Shown: positions 1 through 15,690 of the stretch, piece by piece
How positions within the stretch are numbered: the first letter of the stretch is position 1
Layout: each line of letters begins with the position of its first letter
NCBI GenBank assembly: GCA_037447655.1
Contig: JBBHKE010000172.1
Span: 1 to 64,000 of the forward strand
DNA from: Zygnema cylindricum
Lineage: Eukaryota; Streptophyta; Zygnematophyceae; Zygnematales; Zygnemataceae
Length of the DNA stretch: 64,000 nt
Direction: 5' to 3'
Made by a program: the position numbers and the translations under genes
The notes under the pieces: model-generated
What the model was told of the DNA's origin: nothing
Database searches by the model: none
The model's input: only the letters and a program-made list of their open reading frames with translations

Positions 1-1730
1 CACACTTTTCCAAATTATTTGCTGACAAAATTTATGACAATGTGTTTTTTTGTGCTCTCAGTTCAGTCCTTCCTTCACCATATTTCTCGGAGACTGGCTG
101 TTCCATTTTTCGGAAACTGAAATAATCTCTCGAGTTTCTCAGCTTCATTCTACTCAAATTTAACTCCGAGTTTTCAGTTTTTGAATTCCCAAATATTTTA
201 TGGTCGACGATGTCTCGAAATTTGCGGTCACAAAATTTTGTGGAAAATTTTCTTCCTGAGGAACAATATTAGACCCCAAACTTGTGAGCATCAGAGATAA
301 ATGGATAAATGGGTAAATGGATTTATTTTAATTTAATTTGGTTAGAGAAGGAAGAGAACAGAGAGGGAGAGGAAAAGCAATCCTCTAGATAGAAACAACA
401 TTTGTATAAAAGGTTAAGAAAAGACGTCTCAGTTTTCTGAAAACTGGATCCACATAGAACATCCTTTATTGAACTCTTTTGTATGTAACATACTGTTAAA
501 CTGAAACTGAAACTGAATCTGAATCCGAAACTGGAACTGAAACTGGAATTGGAACTGGTGTTCACAAAAATCGCCACTGTAAATTTTAATTGTGTCAGCC
601 AAAATATCAAAATTGCTAAAAAAAATCATTAAAGGGCTTGTTCAAATTAGTTACATTCCACAAAATCATATTATGAAATAAAGTATAACTTCTTCACTTG
701 AAGAACTCATGTCTTGTTTTAAACAAAGCATAGTTGCAAACAAAGCTTATTTTAAAAGTAAATATAGTTTGAAACAAAGTAACGCTTTGGAACAAAGTAT
801 ATTCTGAAACAAAGTATATTTTGAAACAAATTATAGCTACTTCACTTCAAAAAACCACTGAATTTTGTTATCCAGTTTACACTATGGTTACCTTTGGTCA
901 ATTTATCACAAGAATTTCTCTCTCAACTTATTAAACTCCACAATATTTCCCATTTCATTTGAGCCACAGTATACTTCACTTCACTTAAAAAAGTTACTGG
1001 GTCATGTTTCCGGTTCATAAATAGTATCACCATTTATAAATCCTTCACTAAATGGTTTTTCTACAAATGTTTTTCTCGGATTCGTTAAATCCACATTATC
1101 TCATATTTTTTTAAAACAAAGTATAGTTTACTTCACTTAAGAAAGTCACTGGGTTTTGTGAACCACTAAATAGTGTGGTATTACTCTTAACAATTTTCCT
1201 CGATTTGTTAAATTTCCACACTAAAAACATATGTTTTGTTCTAAAATAGAGTGTTCTTAGTATCTTTAGTTAAGAAAGATTTTAGTAGGTGGGTTTTGTA
1301 GGTATATTTAGTAAGTAATAAGTATGTGGATATTTAGTATTATGAGAAAGTATATTTAAAAAGTATTTAATAAGTAATAATTATGTAGTAGATTTAGAAA
1401 TTATTTTGAACCACACTAAATTCGGTGAGGAAGTTGAATAGAGTTTTATTTTACTTGGGAAAAAAAAAATGATTTTGATTTTAGCAAGTATATCCATTGA
1501 ATATTGATAAAGTAGATTTTGTTAGTAAAGTTTAGTTATTACGTTCCGTAAAAAAAATCGTCGGTTGAAAAAACAAAATGAAAGTACATTTTGTAAGTTT
1601 TTGGTATTACTTTTGAACCACACTAATTCTGGTGAGATTTTTTTCGCGATTTCTTTTCTTTTTTGAAGTTTAGTGAATAACTTTCCGATTTCGTGGAAAG
1701 TACTCGAAAAAAAAAAAAAAAAGAGGAGAA
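1..1730. other. AT-rich DNA without recognisable gene
   Basis: No coding pattern is visible on either strand. Positions 500-558 hold a hexamer-like tract of CTGAAA/CTGGAA units. The phrase GAAACAAAGTATA recurs loosely between about 720 and 840 and again near 1130, with 'cacttcacttaaaaaagt' phrases between 690 and 1150. This suggests an old, diffuse tandem repeat rather than a gene. Confidence 0.5.
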
Positions 1731-4916
<3,186 letters not shown>

Positions 4917-5814
4917 GAAGTGAAATTTCGAAACCTTTAAAAACCCAAAAAAAACAAAATAGAAAAGAAAAGGAAACACATTTTCGTACGGTTTTTCGAA
5001 TATTTGAAAGAGTCGCCATGAAAAGAATATTCATCGAAAAAAAGAAAAAATCGTCGAATTTCCTTGAAAAAAGTTTAAAGAATCTAATTCAATGAATTTT
5101 TGGGTTGACAGGGAGATGTTATTCTTTTTTTTTTTTTTTTTTTTGTACGATTTGATGAAAATAATTTTACCCTAATCACAAAAAGAATATTTGATTCTTT
5201 TCTTCTAAAACCCTAAAGCCTCGAAAACCCTAAAACCCTAAAAGCCCTATAAACCTTGAAGAAAACCCTTTAGGGAAAAACCCTAAGAAAATCTTGCCAC
5301 AACATTTTTTTGTTTTTTCGAAAGTTGAAATAAAAGTCTATCGGAAAATAAAATCTTAGATAATACAAGAATATAGTTTTTTTTTATTGGTTATGTTTTG
5401 TACTTTACCAACAAATTAATGAGCTATATTTTTTGCATTTGTACAAAATCGAAGGAAAGTTTATTTACTTATTTTATTTATTTAGTTGTTTTATTTGTTT
5501 CTTTGTGTTGTTCATTATTCGATGATGATGATGGCGACACGTGTTTGAGATTTCATGCCAAGGGTTTTACTTTTTAACGTTTTTTTTGAGGCGATTGGGA
5601 GTACAATATATATTATACTAAAAAAAACGTAAAATGTATATGTGAATGATTTTGCTTATTTCAATGTTCTTGAAAACATTTTTCCAAATCCTATAGTTGA
5701 GTTTGGCGATGATATTTGAGAAAGGTTTTTGAGTACTCAAAATTAAAATTTTCTCGTTGCAAAAATACGCTACTTTTTGAACATTATTTGGGCTCATGAC
5801 ACATATTTGACCTC
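4917..5814. other. AT-rich spacer with interstitial telomere-type repeats
   Basis: At 5208-5285 the strand carries several CCCTAAA-like heptamers in irregular order (ACCCTAAAGCC, AACCCTAAAACCCTAAAAG, AACCCTAAGAAA). This is a short degenerate array of the common plant telomere motif. A T run at 5127-5144 and AT-rich DNA make up the rest. No gene is visible. Confidence 0.55.
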
Positions 5815-6014
5815 AACACCTTGAATCGTTATTAGACATGTACTCTATATCGGCGCCCCAAAACTTTGACATTGATACCTTAAATAAAATAAATTATACT
5901 ATTTAAGGACGTGGACCATAATCTGCCACGTTTCCGGCACTAAATTAGCATCAATGACATTAATTAATTTTTGACACTAATAATTTCTTTAGTCTAATAG
6001 CGATTCACGGTGTA
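5815..6014. mobile_element. MITE, TACACC family subfamily A (about 200 bp)
   Basis: The left end reads ACACCTTGAATCGTTATTAG and the right end CTAATAGCGATTCACGGTGTA, which are imperfect inverted repeats. The inside contains GGACGTGGACCATAATCTGCC and, on the right, CACTAATAATTTC. The 42041-42243 copy shares this interior in reverse orientation. There is no coding capacity. Ends in TA are compatible with a TA target duplication, as in Tc1/mariner-derived MITEs, but this is inferred. Confidence 0.7.
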
Positions 6015-7320
6015 GCTGAACTCAAAAAAGCAAAAAACATATTTAATGATACTTCAACAAATTGGTACCACCATCATGACCTACTTTGGATCCTAATGTT
6101 CCATTGGAGCGCGAGGGACGTTGTAGTATGAGAAAACTATCATTATTATTATGATGACAAATTGGATTTTGGCATGGAGCTATTGAGGAGAACACATTAT
6201 ATGGCGATCACTGTTCTGAGGTGGCTTATTAATGTTGAAAGATTATGACACATATGATTACGAATATGATACAGCATAAAGTCGACCGTCTAGTGACAAC
6301 ATAATATCACAAGATCATTGCCTTCACTTTACAACCTTTCAAAAAACCCTAAAAGCACCAAAAACCCCAATATGCATTATACATTTTGCCCTGACCTTAG
6401 AAAAAACGACATACCGGCCAATGAGCATCGACTGTCTTCAATATGCGGCAAAGATTATCTTTTGGAAAGTAAAGATTGTAAAGATTGTAAAGATTGTTGT
6501 TATTTGCCGATGTGGCAAAACTGTTTTGTTTTCTTTTTCCAAAAACTCTTGTTTGTTTGTATGAAGCAATGGACCCAAGCCTTAGAAAGGATTGGTGTCC
6601 TGAAAAACCCTAAATGCTTAACCCAAAATGACACGCAACAGGAAATTAGCAGAAAGACCGGCAAGGCCTACACATCCTCCCCTTGTTCTTTTTTTTTTTT
6701 TTTTTTTTTCTTTTTGCAAAAATTTCGGGGGACAAAAGAAATACACAGTTCCGATTAATCAGTTCCACTCCTCTTTGGAGGGAAGTAACAAGTTCAATTT
6801 AAACATTCTGACTGAGCTAAAAAACTGACTTCCGTTGCCGTTTACTGAACACATGTTAATAGCTTCTTCGGAGACTTTTGAGAGTTATACAAAACAAACT
6901 TCTTCTCCTCACAGATAGAAAGACTCTACACTCAAAACTTTCTTCGAAACATATTTGACTTTTAAAACACCATTTGTACCCTAAAAGCACATGAAGTTCG
7001 TAAAAAAGACCACGGGCTCACGAAGCTCTCCCCTTCCTCCCAATTAGCTCCTTTCCTTCACAAGCTTACCAGCGTGACGTGACTACAAATTATGGACACT
7101 AGCTATTCCACACTAAATCAAGTGGATAGACCTCTTTAAAAGAACGGACCGAGCTCCAGGATTATGTTAAAAAAGTCAAAGAAGACTTAAAACCTGTATA
7201 GTAATATCAGACTTCTTCTGCACATGAGAGCAATTCGCATTTTAATGGGAGAAATCACTTACGAGACCTCCTAGTCCTTTCACCAAAGCACCGACCTTTC
7301 CTGTACTGCAAAAGTTTTCT
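6015..7320. other. Spacer without recognisable gene
   Basis: Features seen: four copies of AAAGATTGT in tandem at about 6469-6497; a T23-type run near 6687-6708; CCCTAAA-like pieces at 6345 and 6606. ORFs here have no family resemblance and end in homopolymer. No splice-linked coding pattern was found. Confidence 0.4.
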
Positions 7321-7327
7321 GACCATA

Positions 7328-7517
7328 GAAAAAGGGAGAGGGAGAGGGAGAGGGAGAGGGGGAAAGAGCGCGAGAAAGGGAGAGAGAGGGCGAGAAAGGG
7401 AGAGGAAGAGGGAGGGATGGGAGAGAGCGTGAGAGGGAGAGAGGGGGAGAGAGCGTGAGAGGGGGAGAGGGGGAGAGGGGGAGAGAGCGAGAGAGGCAGA
7501 GAGTAGAAGAGAGGGGG

Positions 7518-7556
<39 letters not shown>

Positions 7557-7568
7557 AAAAGAGAGAGA
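7328..7568. repeat. GGGAGA/GAGA-rich minisatellite
   Basis: A purine-rich tract lying about 90 bp beyond the UBC22 stop codon on that gene's downstream side. It consists of AGGGAG units, then GCGTGAGAGGG units (about 7425-7490), and ends in a pure GA run (about 7520-7551). A 100-residue serine/leucine ORF across it on the minus strand is a repeat artefact. Confidence 0.9.
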
Positions 7569-7659
7569 TCTAGGGTAGACAAATCGGATGAGCCCTGATA
7601 CCGCAGACTAAATTCTCAATACATCTGGACGAGAGAGAGCCGAGAGAATAATTTCTTCT

Positions 7660-10515
7660 CTACAGTCTCTTAAGACTTCTCTTCCTAATGTCAACTTTTC
7701 TCTTATCTGCGGTAGGTTTTAAACCGGTATCTCCTTTCGACTTTTTCGCAGTTGGAGACGCCAAATTTAAAGCGATAAAATCGACAGGAGTATTTTCCGT
7801 TACAGTTGCCGTTTCGACTCCGGGAGGATCCGTATTTGCCATATTCATAGTTAAGGGAGTATGAGAGGGGAAGGATCCCTCCAAAGAAGCAGAAACAGTA
7901 CTACAACAGTTATCTGCAGAAGACTTCACAGTTGGTTTTGAACGGGCGGGTCTGAGCGCATGAATGCTTGTCATCAACCTGCAAAAAAATCAAAATAAAA
8001 AAATGAAATTATCCATATTAAAGAACTGTTTCAAAAGGTGGCAAGTCTCAACCCTAATTCTACGAAAGATTAAAAAGCCAATCGAGTGAGTGGTCTCACT
8101 CCTATTAAAATGCTCAAAGCAGTATTCAGCAAGTAACCGATCTCAACCCTAATCATTGAAGTACACAAAACTGTATGCAAAGAATTGGCCAATGTCATAT
8201 ATCAACTATACAAGTTCAGCAAAAATGGCAAAAACACACATTAGGGCAAAACAATTTAGACTAACGACAGTGAAAAACATACATCAAGCCAACAATTATA
8301 AGACAAACAATGGTATCTAACACACCTTAGGGCAAAAACTGTTAGAGAAGCAATGGTAAAACATACAGTCGGGCCAAAACTGTGGGAAAAACAATGCACA
8401 TTGCATATAATAGTATACAAAAACAGATTGCAAGTCATCTTTACCTTGCATGTCGAGCGTATCCCTCATAATCCTCCATTAGCATCTTCCCTGCCTCTTC
8501 GTTAAGAGCAGATTCTGGAAATGGTTCTATCAGTAAGCAACGGACCACCTGTCAAACAAACAAACAAAACATATCTTAATGTTAAAGGAAGAATACAAAC
8601 CCAAGGAAAAAGACCAACACGTCAAAACAGAAAACTACACACGATATAACTTCAAAGACAGAAAAACAAACCAAAGAAAAAAAATCACAAATTATAACTG
8701 TAAAAGGAAGACAAACACACTAAAACAGAAGTACAAACGTTATATTTCAAAAAGAAAGAAAGACCGTGCCCACCAATGTGTCATTCAGAAGAAATTGAAT
8801 TCCAAACATCCAAATATTTGAGACAGAGGGAAGGTAAAAGTACCAAGAGTCTTATAATATGTCCCAAGACCTCTGTAACCATTACAGCACGGAAAAAAAA
8901 AACAACAATAAACTCCTAGCAAGAAAGACGACAAGTCCTGACAACTTACACGATATCAATCATAGAGAAAAAAAATTGAAAAATCAAAATGAAGAAAAAA
9001 AATTGTCGGGCATACCACTAACACATGTCTCAAGCCTAATGTCGGTTTCCAGTCCTTCTTCAGAGTGTTGACACATATCTCTCCATTCTTCGCAATGTTT
9101 GGATGAAATACTCGTGTAACGAAAAAACCTGTTTGAAAATAGATACATCAGTAAAGGTACGCAAAACCTGTTTGAAAATAAGACTATTGGTATATCACAA
9201 ATGGTACACATACAGATACTTATCCACTTTCCAAAACTGAATAAGTGCAGAACTAAGAAAAGAAACATGTGCCGGACAAGAATGATGGCAAAAAATTGAT
9301 TTCTACTGAAGGAAGTCCTTCCAAAAAGAGAGAAACTGATACACAAACGAAAAGGCATGGGTATCCCTAGAGATTCTATATACAACTGCATAAGAAAGAA
9401 GGGAAAAAAGGTGTAATTATTACCTTTTGGTGGAGCTTGAGGATATTCCTGACCAAGGACCAGTTTCATTCGAAAAAGACCTCCCTCGTAAGGTGTTCCC
9501 ACTGTAAACAGAAAAGGGCGTTCTTGTCATAAGAAATGACACACAAAAATGGCAGAAAATAAGCCGAACCCTCAACTGCCATAAGTAACATTACATTTCG
9601 TAAATGACACTACCGATTAGAGAAAATACCACCTACCTAATATTAACCGAAAGTCTATTCAAAGGACATCAGATAACAACAACTCAGATATGAAAAATAA
9701 GCTGAGCCAAACATAATCAGTAGTTTACCTGGACCGTCAATTTCTGCTTGTATATTTGCTAGGTTATCTTCGCTTACGATCATTCTAATGCCTTCAGGAG
9801 GAGCTTCACTTAAGGTTCTCAACTCCTTCACCAGTTCTCTTATGACCTTGGGCGCCAGATTTTCATAGGATGAAGCCTGTAAAAACAGAAAGGCAAAGAG
9901 AATATCAGTCCTCAAAAACCTTTCAACTGAGGGAAGAATCAAGGAATAATAGTGTCGATCACAATAAAATATAAGGGTGGAGCTTATGAAACATACAGCA
10001 AAGAATACTAAACAGAAAAGGTCAAGAGAAAATAACAAAAACAGAATAATCAGCCCTCAAATACCAACTAGCTGTAAGAAAAGTCGGAGTACTAGTGTCT
10101 ATCATAGTAAAGTACATGTAAACAAAACTAGAGAGATGATGCAGATTTCTAACTACTGTTTTATTTACGTTAAGCATTAACTAGAGGCAACAATATTCAG
10201 ACAATTGCCTTCTGGTACAAAATGACAACTGCCAATCGACAACTGTCAGGATGACCGTGGTGACAGAGGTCAAAACTAAAACGGATACAAATGAGCATTC
10301 CAAAGCTCATATTTGGTAAAATTTAAGTAAACATAATGCCAGGATGGTTCTGATATGCTGTTAAACTAACAAAAAACACAAAATCCTTTTCTGTCGCAAA
10401 TAATTTACTTGGCATGTCTTTCACATTTGTTCGAGCTTCCTTAAAGAGAAATGTGATAGCTAAAAGCAAATCGCGGCATTAACGATTCGAATTTTCAAAG
10501 ATATCTGCTTACCAT
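7660..10515 (-). CDS. UBC22: Ubiquitin-conjugating enzyme E2, UBC22/UBE2S type
   Basis: This is an E2 that in its family works with the anaphase-promoting complex to build K11-linked ubiquitin chains. Minus-strand coding exons: 10515-10513 (ATG only), 9876-9729, 9501-9424, 9128-9016, 8548-8445, 7978-7660. Each join has GT/AG, and the total is 765 nt, giving 254 residues plus stop with no break. The UBC fold is complete: [13 protein letters not shown], the HPN motif (residues 85-87), the catalytic Cys in NGEICVN at residue 95, and [16 protein letters not shown]. Residues 150-254 form a polar tail ending RKRSLKRL, matching the basic Leu-Arg tail by which UBE2S docks on the APC/C. Length fits plant UBC22 (about 250). 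The first exon is inferred: ATG is followed at once by donor GTAAGC, and the next exon opens with ASSYENL. Only that start is uncertain; the body is clear. Confidence 0.93.
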
Positions 10516-13245
10516 AATCTGCAGTATTAAAAAAGAAACAGACGGAAAGTAATAAAACCGATCGAATTCCTATTGTCTTTCAATGGCAGCAATCCGAAAA
10601 TTTTCTTCAGCTACCTACTTTAAGGTAAAACTTTCTCTCCCTGTCCAACAACTCTCTCTCCCTCTCCCCCTCCCTTCTTTACAGTATTGTCTCTTTCCTT
10701 CTTCCTCTGTCACCTCCCTCGCCTACTTTCACCCTCTCTTCCTCTAAGACCATACAATCATGTAATAACATGAAGCATTCGTTTCATAATATTACAAAGT
10801 TTACAGAATAGATTATTGCAAGTTGTAAGTTTATTTGCTTGCAAAATATGTAATATGCAACAATATATTCAACAATCTCCCTTTCAACTACAGTATCTAT
10901 TTCAGTTTCTCTACAACCAGCTTAAACAATGCTTAAACAATCTTGTCCTCTCTCTCCTCTCTCTCCTCTCTCTCCTCTCTCTCCTCTCTCCTCTCTCTCC
11001 TCTCTCTCCTCTCTCTCCTCTCTCTCCTCTCTCCTCTCTCTCCTCTCTCTCCTCTCTACGTTTGCTCTCTTGTTCCCACTCTCGCCGTCTCTGCTCAAGT
11101 ATGGTTCAAGCAGCAGCAGCACATATTCCAGCTCTGTTGCTTTCAGCTTCTCTCCCTTTAGCAGGTGAGAGGCTGAGCTGGTTTCACAACGGTTAGATTG
11201 GCTACAGAAACAAAAAAATCCGGTCTGTGCATGAGTTGGCAACAGGCATTACGGTTTCCATGATCTCAACAGACAGTTCAACAGGAAATATTTTACCAAA
11301 AGTCAATGTTCAACGGAATTCAACCGAAGCTAAGATTTTTAGTTTTGGCTCTTTACGAAACTTGGTTTTTTTACTTTTTGGCTGGTTCGAACCATATTAC
11401 TATATTATAGAACATTTTTATTTGCGAGGGCTGGGATAAATTTTGGGGATACCCGCTAGCCGTTACGGACTATACGGTAAATCAAATATACTGAGCGAAA
11501 AAAATTGTTTCTCCTTTTCTGTACGGTCGAGCCAAAATTTAAATTGGCGTTCTGCGGTGGTGGGTGCTTCCTTATGCTACACGTGTAGCGACACACAACC
11601 GCTATGTTTTAGTTTTTAACTAATAATCAGCCGTAATGACGTCATCTTCAGTACAGTGCAGTACTAATTTACATTCACATGAAATACAGTAGCGCCAAAA
11701 ACGTAGAATCTGTTTGTATTGTCTGTAGCGGATGGTTGTTGTTGGCTTGTGCCATGCAGATTCAACATTTTTTTGTGTTACCAACGTCAGTTTAGTTGTC
11801 ACGCAAATATTTAATGATTGCCGGTGGCCACTGTTCCTGATCGGCAGAATCGCATCCACATTCTTGGCGCTGGATTGAAAAATAAAATCCAAAGTTTTGT
11901 CTGGTTCCGGTTTGTTTTCAGTTTTTTTTTTTTTTTGACGCAGAAATCTATTCCGCGGAGTTTGCGCAACGCGGATTGGAGTTAACGCATTTAGTGGAGT
12001 CTGCGAGTTAAAGGAACATAATCGGACGGTCAAGATCTTGAAAATATGAGAGTAATTATGACAAGTACAGTTCGTAAGGGACAAGTTGTGGACTTGTGGG
12101 CATATCGTACGTTGTCCGAACCGCAAAACCGTTTTTGAGTTTTCACGCCGTTTGATTTGAACAATCGAACTTGACATGCAGTAACATGTCATCATCATAT
12201 CATGGCGATAATCGTCACGACAGCAGGCGCTTTCCAGTGGTAATAAAAGACCTTTGTCGTATTGTAGGCAATATGTCACGTAACCTCGACGTTCCAGCAT
12301 TTATGGCAAGAGAATCTTCACACAGTTTGTATGATTTGGGTAGCGCCGAATCACCGACTTCACGTATTCCGTACATATTGTTTACCGTACACACAGATTA
12401 CCTGTTGCACTGCTGTCTGTTTTCTGTTCGTTGTTCTCTCCACCGGTCAATCTAATTACTGATTACTGTTTTGCCACAACATTTGGAAACCTTCGGCTAT
12501 GCTTTTGGGACATTCTTCCGCCATGTCCTTCTCATCTCATTTTTCGGCGTTTTCATTTCTATTTGTTGATAAATATTACATGTGGGTAGTCAAAAGAATG
12601 CATTTCCGAAGAGCTTTCTTATTGTACCAACATTGGCGTGTTTCGTTCGCTCTTTAAGCACTAATTGGGTCCATCAAAATTGGTCTTCGTTTATTTCAAT
12701 TTTCCTCTTTTTCTCTCTCAATTTGTCTTTAAATTAAGTATACGAATATTCTAAAGAAGGTTTTGTTCAGGCCTCTACTTTCATACAGATATTAACGTCT
12801 TTCCTTTGCCCTTAGCGCATGAGTTGGATCAGCAAGTTTCGTCAAACTCCACCCTCACTTTTCTTTTCATATATTTTGTTGAAATGGTCGTAGTTTTGTC
12901 AGAGCAGCGACAAAATTGGAGAAATAGCTATTTAGGCATAGACGCGCAGATCAAATTGGTACTTTAACTGTGGTGTTACTACCTAAAGTTGATGTAGGTA
13001 AAATCATTACAAAAATGGATATAAATAAAAACGCATGCACAACACGAACAACGCCTACGAAGTTTAATTAAGCCTTGCCTTCGGGTATAATGCCTTCTTC
13101 TTTCCATAGTGCCTTGTCCTCCTCATATTAAGTAACAATCTTGTATTTCACCTTTTATCATTACGTTACATAGACCACTATCACAACCCACATCTCTTGA
13201 TGGTGATTAGTTTATTACAACCCCGCGTTCTTCTAACAACACTGT
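10516..13245. other. Spacer upstream of UBC22; no supported gene
   Basis: The first few hundred bases should hold the UBC22 promoter and 5' leader, but no TATA box or transcription start can be fixed. A CT microsatellite occupies 10949-11060. The DNA from 11.1 to 13.2 kb is less AT-rich, with several GTACAG/TACGG words like those in the transposons further right. It is therefore probably old transposon DNA, although I could not find paired ends. The 226-residue minus-strand ORF at 11620-12300 shows no domain. Confidence 0.4.
10949..11060. repeat. CTCTCTCC microsatellite
   Basis: A nearly pure array of CTCTCTCCT units, about 110 bp, on the upstream side of the UBC22 gene. Serine/leucine-rich ORFs in both directions are products of the repeat. 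Confidence 0.95.
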
Positions 13246-14229
13246 TGTGTCCCCCATTGTCTCACAGAATTCAGGAAGCCTCTCGATAGCTTTTGGCCAG
13301 CCCTCTTTCTATTTGGATCACAGTTACCCAAGCATGCAAGTAGACAATCTGACTACACCCCTGTGCAGTCAAGACTCCCCTGAGTCCACAGCAAAAAAAA
13401 TCTCTGAAAATGCCCAACTAGGCATTTAATTATCAAGTGGCAAAGATGCCAATATTTATACAAGCTTGTAGGGAGAGAGGCAGCTACCTCCTCAATCCTT
13501 TAAGTCCTAAACCCCTCTCACTACCCCAATCTATTGATGAACGAAACAATCAAAAGAATGTACAGTACATAAAGTTTCTAGGCCGATGTACTTTCTGTAC
13601 ATCTTGTGTACGACAAGGCTATGGAGTGGACGTCTGTCTCCTTCGGACTCCTTCTCACGTTCTCCAGGATTTCCTCTTCTCAATAATACCTTGCCACGTG
13701 TCTCCAGATCATGTTACATCTGAAAACCGCCAAGGCGCCCATTCCGAGATCTCGGCGATGATGCGGGTCGTCGGATCCAAACCGGCTTTAAACCCTAGCC
13801 GTTCAAAAAACAAATGTCCGGTACATTTGTTTCGTGCGTACTGAAAGTCAACTAGTTTCTATGTCTGCTCTTTGTTATTCCGTTAATCGGATTAATGATC
13901 TAGCCAATGTTTAAATAGAGTCAAACCCTATGTATCCTAACAGACTACTACGACAGACCGGTAAGAGCTGACGGCTACGCCTTGCTCTGCCGGTCGGAGG
14001 TTCGAGTCTTGCAGGACTCAACCTTTTTGTTGAGAGTGACTTAGGTCACTCTTTAGTCCTGTCTGTGGAGCAGAGGCAGCCATGGCTCCACCGCCCTCTC
14101 TCTCCTTCAACGACTACAACAAGTATGGGGGCTAGAGAGTGAAGGTGGAAGCAGGATGCCTGTGCTTTTCTTTTAACTACTTAAATTAAGACCTAAAAAA
14201 TACCTCCCCTAAATCTAGTGATTTCAACA
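13246..14229 (-). repeat. Copia 3' LTR
   Basis: Read on the plus strand it starts TGTGTCCCCC and ends TTTCAACA, giving TG...CA ends, and is followed by CTCCCCTTATTTCCT, the complement of a polypurine tract. It pairs along its whole length with 18633-19615. It contains a tRNA-like box (see 13950-14035). Confidence 0.88.
13950..14035 (+). other. tRNA-like pol III A/B-box segment inside LTR
   Basis: The plus strand carries CCGGTAAGAGCTGACGG, an A-box-like word, and about 40 bp later GGTTCGAGTCTTGC, which matches the pol III B-box consensus GGTTCGANNCC in all but one or two bases. The same segment is in the other LTR. No full cloverleaf forms, so it is not called a tRNA gene. Confidence 0.5.
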
Positions 14230-14242
14230 CTCCCCTTATTTC

Positions 14243-15690
14243 CTAGTCCAATTTTAGTTTCTCTTTTAAGCCACACTTTTCTCTACAGTATTTTAACTTG
14301 GGAGAGGGCACAGGTTTTGTCATCATATTAGCCACCATTTCCCAATCACCCTTATACACCAAATTCACAATTTTGTTTTCAACCTTTTCTTTCACAAAGC
14401 TCAATCTTATATCCATATGCTTAGCTTTGAAATGATTTTTTGGATTGGTTGCAATTGCAATTGCAGCCTGATTATTACAAAACACTTCATGCACTCCTTT
14501 CTTCATATACCCCAGTTTTTGCGATAAAGACTTGACCCACATCAGCTCTTTCATTGCATAACAAGAGGCCATGTACTTAGCCTCCATAGTGGACTGAGCA
14601 GCCACCTTTTATTGCTTGCTACTCCAAAAGCAAACACCTTCCCCCACATATAACACATATCCAGAAGTGCATCTTCTCATAGGTACATCCCCATAACTGG
14701 CGTCACTCCAAGTAGTGATGTCAGTGCGCTCCCCTCCCAAATGCAACCATAAATCCCTAGTTCCCACTTGGTATCTCATAACTCTCTTGGGTTCCTCCCA
14801 ATCTCTCTTCCTAGGATCATTAAGACTCCTACTGAGGACTCCAACTGCTGCTGCTATGTCTGGTCTGGTACAATTCATAAAGTAGATTAAACTTCCTTCA
14901 ACCTGTCTGTAAGGAATAGACTTTATAAACTGCCTTTCATCTGGACTCATCTGATCATCTAAGATTATCACTCCTTCTACACTCCAATCACTTACTTTCT
15001 TTAAGTCGATGGGAGTGGTACAACTATTTGCCTTCACCATCTGGAATTTCTCAAGCATATTTCCTATAGCTTCTTTCTGAGTAAGTCTGATAATCCTCTT
15101 CTCCTTATCTCTTTCCATTTGAATTCCCAATATGTATTTTGCCTCCTCTAAATCCTTCATGTCAAATATGCCTCTAAGATCTTTCTTTAGCTTATTGATC
15201 TTTTCCATAGACTTACTTAACACAAGCAAATCATCCACATAAATTGCAATGAAAATAACACTATTCTCATCCTCAAACATGTAAATAGAATAGGTTGAAC
15301 TTATTCGGATATATCCTAGACTGGTGAGAAACTCATCTAGTTTCTTATTCCATTGTTTGGGGGGCTGCTTCAATCCATATAAGGACTTTATGAGTCTGCA
15401 GACTTTGCTCTCCTCTCCCTCCTCTACAAATCCCTCTGGTTGCCGCATGAAGATTTCTTCCTCTAGTTCACCGTTGACGAAGGCGATTTTAATATCCATC
15501 TGGTGTATTTCCATGTCTTCCGGTGCCGCTAGACTAAGGAGAATCCTTACACATGGGAATCGAACCACTGGGGCAAAAGTCTCTTCATAATCTATTCCCT
15601 CTTTTTGAGTGAACCCCTTTGCTACCAACCGAGCATTTTATCTCTCAATGGTATTATCTGGGTTCAGTTTTAGTTAAACACCCATTTGCA
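14243..15690 (-). pseudogene. Copia reverse transcriptase and RNase H (broken)
   Basis: RT domain: MDIKIAFVNGELEEEIFM, SLYGLKQPPKQWNKKLDEFL and the catalytic IYVDDLL are all present, followed by the connection motif TRPDIAAAVGVLSR. RNase H follows with SDASYGDVPMRRCTSGYV, STMEAKYMA and KHMDIRLSFVKEKV. Breaks: a TAA at 14606-14608 splits RNase H, a TAA sits at the start of RT (about 15638), and a one-base loss near 15676 shifts the frame in the lead-in KWVF segment. The enzyme copied the element's RNA into DNA; this copy cannot encode it whole. Confidence 0.92.

Noticed and set aside
11620-12300. A 226-residue minus-strand ORF
   Set aside because: It has no domain, no splice context and unusual composition. 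The region looks like old transposon or spacer DNA and the reading frame can be open by chance.
13950-14035. A genuine tRNA gene in the LTR
   Set aside because: Only the A-box-like word and the B-box are present. The acceptor stem, anticodon arm and terminator do not form, and the segment is repeated in both LTRs as part of the element.
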